This document shows, in pieces, positions 35,201 through 47,200 of a stretch of 64,000 nucleotides of DNA. Location of the stretch: the NCBI GenBank assembly GCA_013076295.1, contig RQOL01000466.1:372001-436000 (forward strand), given 5' to 3'. Source of the stretch: Sanderia malayensis (lineage: Eukaryota > Cnidaria > Scyphozoa > Semaeostomeae > Pelagiidae). The number at the start of each line of letters is the position of its first letter. The first letter of the stretch is position 1. The translations under genes and the position numbers were made by a program. Under the pieces are notes generated by a model. That model ran no database searches. It was not told the origin of the DNA and was given only the letters and a program-made list of their open reading frames with translations.

Positions 35201-38200
35201 ACCGCCACTAATTACGAAAAACTTCTCCAGTTTAGACAGATGGATCGGATCCTTGTTGTTGTCCAGGAAAACCAACTCACAAGCGTTGCATTAGCAAAAG
35301 ATATTACAAACAGCAACAACCAACGTTTTGTTGAGCTTAGAAATTACTTCGTACAACTACAAAGTTTTAACCAAAATAAAGCTAAGGCAGATATTGAGTT
35401 CATTGAAGGCTGGATTAGAAAGTATAAAACCTCTGCGAATCAGCTGGCAAAAGATGTAGGAGGTGGTCTCATGCGACTATTGAAAGGAGCAGTGCATAGT
35501 ACAATAGCAGAAGTTGCAGGGAAGGCCGCGGCAATGGCTCTTGCAGTAGCTGAAGCCTGCAACCCTTTAAAGACCATTTTTGGGGGATCCTCCGCAGGAG
35601 ATATATTATCAGCTGCGGAAGAATTGGGTGTAGCTATGGGGAAAATGAGCACTGCATTGTCACTTAGAGGGAAACTTGACACTCTCATTAACAAGGCCAC
35701 AGATCTCGCAATGAGGTTCGGAAAGAATTCTGATGAACTCAAGAGAGTGATGGAGCTCGTGAAGTCTTATGAAACTTCTGACTCTGTAAAACTTGAAATG
35801 CAGAAGAAGCTGTTCATGGAGAAATATAGCGCCTACAGCCCAGAAGTGAAGAGACCAGAATTAGCCGAGGTGGAATCATACTGGAACGAAGTTGTAACGG
35901 AAGCCTGTGATATTATCAATGGCCTTGAAACATTAGCTGCAACCACAGTGAGCTTTTTGGAAGTCAAAGACCATGGCACATGTGTGAAGTTGCCCGTCAA
36001 AATTGCAGAAATGATGGCGACTTATACAGAGATCTACGATTTTCAGTTTGATTTGATGGAAACTTTGGCGTCAAGCATGAGGTAGGTAATGATAATTTAT
36101 CTGCGTAGATCGGACCTTCCCTACACCAGTAGCTTATTCTAAATAGACACTATCAATACAGTCAAACTCGCATAAATCGGATCTCTTCGGACCAGGCAAA
36201 ATAGCGACTTACGCAAAGTTCGACTTAAACGTAAGTCGGATATTTTCCGACTTATACTGACTTGTAAATAGGAAGAGGATTTATAGATTACAGAGGTACA
36301 GATGACTGTTTGGTTTGCAAAACAAGGCTTTTCTGATGTGGTTTCATTTCGCTTCGTTATCATTCATGGCCGACAGAGTAGACAGTTTGGGTTTTGGTGA
36401 AACAGTTCGGACTGGCCCAGCCTCGCCCTATTTTTTCGGCCCAAGTTGAATGTTGCAAAATCTTCTTCCCTTGTAGGTGTCATGCTTTACAGTGGCAAAA
36501 AAGTGTTTTTCTTGGAAAATTTTAGTTGTTCTTTAGCTAGGCCATGAAAATAACCGAATTTCAAACTTTTTGAATGAAATTTAGTGACGCTATTTTCATA
36601 ACAGGCCTCAAAAAACTCCGACTTGTACAAATATCCGACTAATAAAGCCTGACTTATGCAAAAAAAGTCAATAGCATTTATACCAATGGGACCGGGACCA
36701 CGCATTTTTGTCCCGAGTTATGAAATATCCGACTTAAGCGAGTCCGACTTACGCGAGTTTGACTGCATTCTAAAACTTAGAACATAGACATTATTGTCCT
36801 TATCAGTTACTCAAGTCAACCAACTGTTGATTTAGAGTATGGACACTGTTCAATGTTTTACACAACTATTGATGGACACGGGCCTACGTACCTTATTACA
36901 CTAAATTAAACATCTCTTCATTCAGTTACGGTTTTAGAGTGCGGCTTATATTCAAGGGCGGCTTATATTTTTCCTCAGCATCATTTAGGGTGGCTTATAT
37001 TCAAAGCGGCTTATACACAAGGGAGGCTAATAATCGAAGAAATACGGTATACTTTGTTCTAAAAACACTAGGCATTTTCTAATGTCTCTGGATCAGTACT
37101 GAGCTCGAACTGAAATTCCTTATAGAAATGCGTGTATATAGACGAATACAGCCCCTGTGGTGAATTTTGAGTTTAATGGGAGGCGAGGCATTTGTAGAAC
37201 TAGGCCTACTACCTATTCGAAACCCTATGGTACATCTAATGCAATAGAAAAGGTACATCACTAGTAAATATTACTTCCAAGATTGCCATTTTCAGTGATT
37301 TTAATACGTTACAATGAAATTCAAAGGTCTTCTCCCCTTCGGCGGCAACCATGGTGCCGCCTCACGTGGTCAATAGATTATAAGCTTGTCCGAACATGCA
37401 GGAAAATAAATGGTCGAGATCATTTTTTCCTGCCGTGGTAAATCTCTTCCAGATTAATTTGAAATTTTTATTTGATGTTTGCCTATTCTATTGTTGATTG
37501 TTAATAAAATTAAATTCCTGACCGATGATATCTTTAAACGTTTCTGAGGTTAGGAGATTTTTTTAACCCATTCTTAAAGCGGGCAAGTGTGTTAGACCCT
37601 CTTATACGTGTTGGGATTGCATTCCAAGTTTTGAGACTAGCGTAGTTAAAGCTTTTTCTGCTGAAGTCTATAAATTTAGCTTTGGAATTTGAAAATCGGT
37701 CTTACTGTATTTCTCGTATCATATTTGCTTATTGACGATCTTTGAATAAATTTGTCATGGAGACTCTCTGGGCATATTTTGTTAATTATCTTGAACATCT
37801 GTACCGACCTATCATATCGGATTATATGATCAACACTAAACGTAGGTCTTACCCAAGAGTCCTTTATTTTTGAAACCTGTGGGTTAAACACGATATTTAC
37901 GATAACGATATTTCCGAATAAATTCCTTGACAGCGGGGAAACTTACCATAAATTCTCGAATTGCCCCCCCTCGAATAAGCCCCCACCCCAAACATGCTGA
38001 TGTTTGCGTACAGCGAGTTCGAGAAAATTTTGTTTTTCTGACCGTTTTTTCATCAATATCTGGGCATTCTTCTGTTTATGATCTTGTTTCATCAAGGTTA
38101 AAAAACGTTCAGTTTCCAAAACAATGAAACTGCTCTGAAGAAACAATTACCATCACCTTTTACATCAACAGGTTGTAAATTTAAAACAGACAATCTATTA

Positions 38201-41200
38201 TTCAAGCAAGCATGTGCATCGTACCTAGTTGCATTATTCAATTGTGCATCAGCACCATTGGATACATCCAAGACAATATTATAATGGTTACCAGTCATAT
38301 TTTCCATATATATTGACTGTTTATTGCATTCATCAGATTGTCTGACACCATTCATGGAAAATTTTGACCATTTTAATTCAAGACCACTCTTTGAAAATAC
38401 ATAAATATCAGTCTTCAACAACCATGCTGCAGTCAGTTATAAATTCAATTTCAGTACCCCATATCTTGTCAGAGGTCATTTTACTTTTCACCAGGTATTC
38501 ATCAACAGAACTCCCGATGTGTGCATCCAATTGTGGTTCTATTTGTTTCATAAATAATGTTATTTTTGTTCGTATAGTTTTGTGAAAGATTTGTTTTCCT
38601 GAAATTGCATAAGAAATGGCCCGAAAAAGACAATTCCCATCTCCAGCTATTTGAAATAATCGAACTGGCTTGTTAAGTTTTTTCACAATGTCATTATTAT
38701 CACATGTGTCATGTGAGTTGATGCCTAATACTGAACAGATTGTGGTTTTAGTAGCATGTGAAAGAGGGCAAAACATATATTCAACACTTGAAGAAGCCCA
38801 TTGGCCCAGGGTTTAATTCAACATCTCCAGATAGTAGAAGAAGCAATGTTATCATAAGACCTTTGCTTGGTTTTGAGCTATGCTGAAATTTCCTGCCTTG
38901 TTTATGCTGTTGCTTACTCATGTGTTTTTTTGCCCACTTTCTGGGTGATATTTTCCTTTCCAGTTTGCAGTTGCTATAGTTTGCATACAAGCTAACATAG
39001 GTCATGCAGGGTTCAGAAAAAACAACAATTAACAACAGAGTGTGCTCAATTTCAAGATAACTTCCAACTTATTCCCAATTGTGTGTTGCTTTGTTTTTCA
39101 ACTCAATTTAACTTCAATCAACTTAAATTCAATCAACTTCAATTCGATCTGTCCAGTTAGTCTGTAACTGGATATGCAAAAATAGCTGCACATGTAGAGT
39201 AGGCCTATCATCTATATTACCTAACTAATAAAATTTAAAATGAAAACAGCAATAATAAAGCGTGAGTCAGAATACGTTAATAAAAATAAAAAGCTGCAGT
39301 TATTTAAAATAAAATAACAAAATAATCAACAAAATTTAAGTCATAAAATAGGAACAAATAAGCACTTTTATCTTTTCACCTGATGCTTCCAACGAGTGAA
39401 ACATTTTATCCAATGAGAAGTGTGACCAGATTCCAATTTGGAAATTATGCCAAAACTGCCCTAAAATTATGCTAGATTTACAAAAATTATGCCAGATTTC
39501 AAATCGAGGCTAATTTTTTGAAAAAGAGGCTTGCGCATGCGCTATCCGTTGTATTTATCACGTTGCTTAAACGATGGTGAGCACGAAATCCCACCCATTG
39601 CAGTGAGGTGATGCGAGCCTCCTGTGCAACGCCCTCGTGTTCTTGCCATCGGTTATCGGATTGTAAGATTGACGATAATGAGAAATCATCGGAACGGAAT
39701 TCGAAAGAGTTTCGTCTCGTCTCATGTTTCCTTCCCTTTCCGTAATGTGTAATGGCTGAATTTTGAAGTTTTCTTTGAAAGTAAAATCAGAACGTTCCAA
39801 GAATTTACTTTGGTTCCAAGCCAAACTATTCGTAATTCATAACTATGATTTCATTGAGGACCACATGTTGGATGCTGGAGACAGTATTGCTGGAGACAGT
39901 ATTTACTTGTTCAATGTATAAACAGTATTTCAAGTCAATGTTTGCCAGTCACAGAAACTTAGGCCAAAAAATATTAGTCTCAGAATGAATCGTCGGATCG
40001 ACTTCCTTTGTATAAGGAAGTACTTACTTTTATAACAAAGTAGTATCGAATCGTCAAAGTTATTCAAGTTCAGTGCTGGATTTCTGAAAACATGAAAGCT
40101 GAAAACTATGAAACTTAAAATTGGAGGGAGAAATTGCCGTGATAAAAATTGATTATGAATAATAATCAGTTTGCCCTGAATGTAAAATAAACAATTTACG
40201 TACAAAACATGATCATCCCATCCCACAACTGAATTTTCGATGGTTCCACTGGTGTGGTGGTACACTTTTAAAATTTGAAAAGAGAATACCTACCCAGATT
40301 AGTGTAATTCTAATAAATAAATTCTAAATAATGTATTTTTTATTGATCTTGTGCAACTTAATGAATAATATTCATATGCAATAGGTCCGTTGAAATTCAC
40401 CAGTTAGGTCGAAACTTCTGCTGCCACTGAATTTTGTCATAATTTTTGCTGCATCAACGATTACACTCTTTTTTTATAAGAACATACTTTATAAGAACAC
40501 TGAGGCTCGATTTCTCAAAAAAATAAGAACAAGTTTAGAACATGCTCAGCCTCGGATGAGAAATTAAAAAGAAACAAAACGTGATTTTTGAATTTTTTCA
40601 CTTCAACAAAACAAAACCATGCAATTCCTAAACAAAAGTTATTCATAAGACAACGTGTTCTGGTCTAATATCACTGCAAAAATAAAATAAGAACACTTTT
40701 GAGAACATTCGAGCCTCAAATTATGAAAAAATTAAGAAGATCGAGCCTCGGCAAAAATTATCTGGTTCTTATAAAAAATGAGTGTAAACCACAAAATTGA
40801 TCAAACTTCCCTGAAAAACTGTTCTCGTGGGCTTTCATGTTTTGCAAGTTTCGAAATTTCAAAGTTTTTTGCTGCTCTTGTTTTTACCTGAGCATGAGGG
40901 ATGAAACAATTGTTATCCTAATTAAGGGATACAAAGCGGACTCGAAACATCAGTGCAGGACATTTCTACCAAGGCAACCGAGCGAGTGGTTCCGACGATC
41001 CGACGATCTCCACATCATTCGTTCGTTTGTTCGTTACTCGGTGCATGTTGAATGCGCAGGAGGCTCGCAACACCTCACTGCAATGGGTGGGATTTCGTGC
41101 TCACCTTAAAGGATTTATTCCAGAGAAGTGAGATCCTGCTCTCAGCCAGCCGGATCTCACCTCGGTGGGATGAAAATATTGGTACTCGAGCCGACTTAAG

Positions 41201-44200
41201 CAGCCGGTTTTCCTCGTGACACACACTTATAAACGGAAGCAACACCTTTGACAAAATGATGTTAAAATTATGCCAGAATTATGCTAGATTTTAGATTATG
41301 TTAGATTTTATGCTAAATGACAATTTTCGGTCAAAATTATGCTAAAAGCATAATATTATGCTAGGTCTGGTCACACTGAATGAGAAATTTGCAAAGTGAT
41401 ATCATACTTGGTAGCCTCACTTCAAATCAAAAGTGAACGTTTGAATCTGAGGCACATACCTTATATGGGCACAAGTAAACAGAAACACAGAACACAACAT
41501 TTTTCCCCACTCACCAACATCTACTCGCTTGCGCATGCGCGTCGCAAGTCAAAAATGGTATTTTTCCAACAATGCCCATTCACGATTTCTTCATAAATTC
41601 CTCAAATCCCATAAAACAATAGGTTTGACGTCAACGGATCACGATAAATGCGAAATGATATCAAAAAGTTTCCTTTCCATTTCGTAATTATCGGGTTTCG
41701 TTTTGCCCCGATAACCGTTTAAAACACGATAATTTTTCATGTCCTCATTATGGATAAACCCGATAAAAAATTATCGTTATCGTAATTATCGTGTTTAACC
41801 CATAGTGAGGACCAGGCTTAATAGAGTTGTACGATTTTTTGATGATATTGTGATCTCGGTATCATCAGCATACATATTGGACTTCGAGTGCTGTGCTTGA
41901 GACAATGCTCAAAATCATTTAGATAAATTATAAAGAGCAGCGGTCCCAGACACGATCCTTGGGGAATCACACACTATTTCCAGAGTATCAGATACTTGAC
42001 CATCAATAGAACAGTACTGGCTTCTATTATTTAAATAAGACTTAAACCAGTTGTTCTCTTTACTTTTTACTCCATATTTTGATAGTTCACTTATTTGTAT
42101 CTCATGATCAACGGTATCAAATGCCTTTTTCAAATCAAGGAAAAGAGCAAAGTTTGCCTTTCTATCGTCATTGTTTGAATACCGGTGGTCCGAGACACCA
42201 ATCAGTGAGGTAATTGTGGAATGAAGCTTACGGAAAGAGAACTGATTTTGTGTTAATTTCTTATTACATGGGAGGAAATCAACTAGCTCGTCATGTGCAA
42301 TTTTTTCGTATAGCTTAGATAGCACTGACAAAATTGAAAATCTTTGGCCCCTGATTTATATATTGATGTTATTCGCGCTTTTTTCCAAAAGTCTAGGAAT
42401 ATCCCTTGACTGAAAGAGCTGTTGCTCGATAATCATGTATATATCGCGCGATAACTTCGGCGATTATCAGCCATCATCTTCCTGACAGTGGCGTACATCT
42501 GTGAACCAGCTCCTTTGGTGCTAGAAATTCTGGGCGGCACGGTGTGGTTTCGAAATCACCACATCGAGCTTAAAATCGGGGTTGTCTAGTGGGCAGTCGT
42601 TTTCAAATTATGAACTTCTGTTGCATAAAATAGGGGCATTAAACACACTAGGACCTCATCTAATACTATGTGTAGTGATGTTGTGCTCTTGGCCTTTTGC
42701 AGGCTAGTAGAACGTTTAACATAAGCTCACTCACTCAGGAATTTTAATGGCCCTTATGACTTATGATGGGTTACGGTAAATAAAAGTGACTAACATTTGA
42801 ATGTCATCCATATTTATTGCAGAGCAAAAATAGGAAAAAGAGCAGCACAATATATTGCATCAAACTTCAAGTCGATGCCGTTGAGAAAAAACGACAATAC
42901 AAAGAGATACCGCAACATATACACATTGAGTTACTTGACGTACAACTTCCAAACATGGAATACGATTGAAACATATTGTGATAAATTGCAATATGCAGAA
43001 GGTGGTGTAAGACCAAGAGAATGTCAAGGGAAAAGAACGAAACTTCCTTCTCTCATGTCAAGAACAAAACGAATATGCACTGGAGATAATCACCAAGTTG
43101 TCAGAATTCCAATTAAACCAACAGGTAACTTGTTATGTTTCTCAAAAAGATCATAACCGCAACCCCAATTGAGTGCCGCACCCGGGGGGGGGGGGTACTT
43201 AGTATATTTTGCTGACGGGATGTGTACTCTTTTCCGGGTATCATTTTCAGCAATTTATTCTAAGGCTGGGTGTCTTTTTAACAGATGAAATTTAAAACGG
43301 GTAGCCAAAATTCATTTTTTCTAAAGCCGGGTACTTTTCACTAGTGGCACTACTTCTAAAGTAGAAGGTTAGTGCCACCAATAAACAGAAAATATAACGA
43401 AATAAGCAATGGAAAAAGGATAATTTGTAGTAAATTTGGACTATAGCCCCTCCAAAAGAGTGTTATTTGCGGTATTTGGTAATGGTGGATTTCTAAAGCC
43501 GGTCTGGAAAAAAATTTGAGAAGTGAACCCCCGTTTATTTACCAAATAAGCGCCGCATTTCAGACAATTAAAGAACCCCAGTGACCCACTTATGTTTCGT
43601 AGATGCGCTGGATCGAAACCCCACCAAAACATACCCTGGGTACCAGACTAGTTTTAAAAAATATGAGATATCATAAATATATCTCATATTTTTTTAAACT
43701 GAGAGTCTGGTACGAAGGGTAACCAAAACACCGTCATAGACAACACGTTTGAGTACCGTCCCAGAATAAGCGCTGCATCTTAAAGCACCAAAAATTAAAA
43801 GAGCGCCGTGGCGTTCAATCGAGTAAGTACGGTAAACTTGGGGGCTGCAATTGTATCTTAAATCATCCTAATTATTCTCATTATTCTTTTTATCTCTATA
43901 GTTAATTGCACTTATGCATCAGTCAGTTCATAATCTCTCTGCACGAGTCAGACGTATTTCTACAAGCTTTGACTGCTCCAAATAACAGGCACTTCCTTCC
44001 CTGTTAAATTTTGAAAGAACAATGGCATGTCAATCACTAGGTGTTTTAAAATTGTTTCACCGCTAAATTTCGTTTTTGAATTTCAAGTAATGGTCTTAAA
44101 TTTTCTGCATGTGCTCAGTCGGTACAAAAAAATTTTATGCAAAAGTCGGTCCCATATACCCACAAACCCCAAAAATTTTGGATGTGCGCCCCTGGGTCGA

Positions 44201-47200
44201 GCGAATGAGAAAATTTATTATTGAGCATGTGCACGGATGCGCGTAGCCAATTTTTCGCAATTCGCTTCGACTGTTGCGACCAAGCGAAAAATTGAAAATT
44301 TTAAACATTTTCGCCTGTTCGCTGTGAACGTTTGCCTTATCAACTATGCTGTCTGTCATGTTCTCCACATTCGCGCAACTGGTCGCTTGAGTCGTGACGA
44401 TTACTTGCGCGAACCATTCGGACGAACTGTAAAGCCGCCTATACGCATCATTGAAAACGGCAATTTTTCTGTTGTATTGTTTTTCGCTGATAACTTAATA
44501 CATGCAGCGTTTCGAAAAAATAAAATTTTGTTCTTCTAACACGGATTTCCATTGGTAAGTTACTCCATATATTTGGTCCTAGGGCGTTAAGACCATTTGA
44601 GCCAAAAGCTACGTGGTTAGGTCTGTGATGAGACCAGGCCTTATTTTAAGGAATATTTATCACTGCACATAATATTTTGAGGTGGTCATTGGGCATGAAG
44701 GTTTGCTGTTTTTGGACATTTTGAGAGCGGTTTTACTGTTTTTAACCTTCAAAAAGTACGGCTTTACTGTTTTTCAATCTGCAATTTCGGTTGCGGTATT
44801 ACTGTTTTAACAAAACACATGTACGCTTGTACGGTTTTTGAGTAAAAAATTGTGGTTTTACGGTTTTTTGACCCCTCCCCTATGACCCCCCATATTATGT
44901 ATGAGGTTTTTTAGTCCTGAAGTCTCGTTCTCTCATACAAAACAACAACAAAATTTGTAAATCTGCAAAGCTGCTGTTACCAATGTATTGGAGAGTCCCT
45001 TGCCAATCACATCAGCACTGGTGAAGGGCTACCCTTTGTAATTAAAATTTTTGAAATGAAAATTAGCTTTTTGTAAGAAAAAGACATGACTTTCAAGAGA
45101 ATTAATATTTAACAAGCCATCATGTATAATTTGGCAATCAATTTATTTGTCAAAACGTTTGTAAAATTAATTTTACGACAAGTACAACGGCCGACAACCC
45201 TCTTTGCTCGAAAATTTCCCACAATGAACACCACTTTGTGAAATCAAGCTTCGCAAACAGATTTTTATGACAAAGAAGAACATTGGTCACAGGGTGTCCG
45301 CTATAAAAAGGATACATAACTGGCGCATTATTAAGTGTTTAAGGTAACCATGACGTGTTGTATAATTAATTTTACAAAAAGACTTCGAAGAGAAATCAGT
45401 CAAAAGAAAATTCCAAAAGAAACACGAAGTCACTGCCTAATATTTGCTCTTGAGTTAATTATGCTAAATGTATTCTTGTTGATGTACATTTTGTTCTGTT
45501 CTTGTATCGAAGTACAACATAGATGATGGATGCGGACCTTGAAACTCTGATTTAATGTAGTTTGCAATTTTCCTAGCTAAAACAATGAAAGTTTTATCAC
45601 TGCACAATTTCTCGCTTATCACTGCACATTTTCGTTTTATCACTGCACAAATTGGTTATCACTGAGCCTTAAAATAAGGCCTGGATGAGACAAATCATAA
45701 GAATTTCTTTGAGAACGGCCAGATAAATTTGTTTTTTGTTTGAAAATATCCTTCATAAAGCGTGGGTTTAATTCGTTCAAGGTCTTATATATTTCACAAC
45801 AAAGGGTTTTCAAACGGGAAATATGCATACACTCTTTTCTTTTTATAAGAATAAACTTTATAAGAATAATGAGGCTCAAAATTCGTGAAATTTGAGAAAA
45901 TTTTAAGAATATTGTCAGGCTCACAATCTTGTGAAACTATCATTTTTAGCAGGCGCTTTTTATTTTTGAATTGGTGTGTTTTTCACAGGCAATGGTTTTA
46001 AATACACTCATCCAAATTTCGATGAAAGTGTCGATACAATCTGTGCTACAGGAATTAAGGACTTATTCTGTTAGCCATTGTAATAGTTATGCGTTTTGGC
46101 ATTGATTATAATAATAGCAGTGTATTGCCATATCCGTATCTTCTGCAGCGCTAAGAATAATTTAAGAATATTCCGGGACTCAAAATAGAAAAAATTAAGA
46201 ATAATGAGGCTCAGCAAAAAATTAAGCATTCTTATAAAACGAAAAGAGTGTAGTGCATTTTTCTGATTTCAACAGTAGGTGTTCATAGGCAGAGTAGTCG
46301 TTATATCACTATACAAAAACCTCAGCGACCTATCTTGTATTTTCTCAATTTTTGCGATTGATTTAGCACTTGAAAAGTTTTAGACCAGCGGACAGTAGTT
46401 GAAATTAGAAAAAATAAAACTCTGCCGTAAGATTTTCTTTTCTTCAAAAATCATCAAGAAAATTGTCACGAAACCTGTCGGTGCGTTTGAAGAGATTAAA
46501 ATTCTGAAGGAACAATTTGAACGACGATCAAAAGAAATTTCAGAAAGATGAATTAACACCTACTGCATAATCCCCAAAAACAAGCAGCAACAAGTAACTT
46601 GAAGGTGCAGTTACACTATCATTTTCTCGTGTTGTCAGTGATCACGGAAAAAAGTGAAGCAACAATTACCTAAAGATGATAGTGTAATCCGGCCTTAACA
46701 CTTTAATAAGATCTAATATTGTCTCCGAAGAGTAGCCTATTGTATTATCATCAGCGTAATTGCACAGATTCGCATTTTTGATGAAAACAAAAAGATCATT
46801 TATATCCGGCCCCGGCTGAGAACCGGCCCCAAAACTGAGCCTTGTGGTACTCCCGACAAAGTGTTTTCGAAGGTGCCATTTGTTTTATTTATACGAACAC
46901 TTTGCTTTCGTCTTTTAAGATATGATAGACGAAATAGAGTGGGCAAAATTTAAAACAGAGTGGGCACATATTCAAGAGGGTCCTTTTTAGAGGATTTACG
47001 GCCATCTCGGCCTAAATACTTGCATAAAAAATAGAAGATTACCTATGTTTTATTTTTCTATTCAAAGGTAAAGGAGACAGAGCATTCTTGAATCTGACGA
47101 AACTTTACAAAGGAGAAGACGTGTCTTTTAAAATTGGCAACAAACAGTGGCTCGTTGACTACAATTGGATTATGGCAAATGAAGCAAAAGAGGCAATTTA

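Larger units (their letters stand above)
36082..42822 (+). other. Intron 3, 6.7 kb, transposon-rich
   Basis: Contains a pogo-like MITE (36159), LINE pieces (37540-37880, 41822-42400), a degenerate 2A/OTU ORF (38098-39035), a hAT element of about 2 kb (39420-41378) and both halves of a Harbinger-like MITE. No further exon of the host gene is seen. Confidence 0.6.
44525..46935 (-). pseudogene. LINE copy split by three insertions
   Basis: Minus-strand order: LSGVPQGSVLGPVL and NLCNYADDNTIGYSSETILD (about 46930-46700); SFIFSNFNYCPLVWNFSSAK and KIEKIQDRSLRFLYSDI (about 46440-46290); HISRLKTLCCEIYKTLNELN with PRFMKDIFKQK (about 45824-45660); then NALGPNIWSNLPMEIRV (about 44600-44525). This is one CR1-like ORF in correct order, interrupted at 46602-46696, 45830-46250 and 44639-45679. 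Confidence 0.72.
43125..47067 (+). other. Intron 4, 3.9 kb
   Basis: Begins with G-rich MITE-like sequence (43180-43830) including a hairpin, followed by a minus-strand LINE cut up by three insertions (44525-46935). No other exon seen. Confidence 0.55.
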
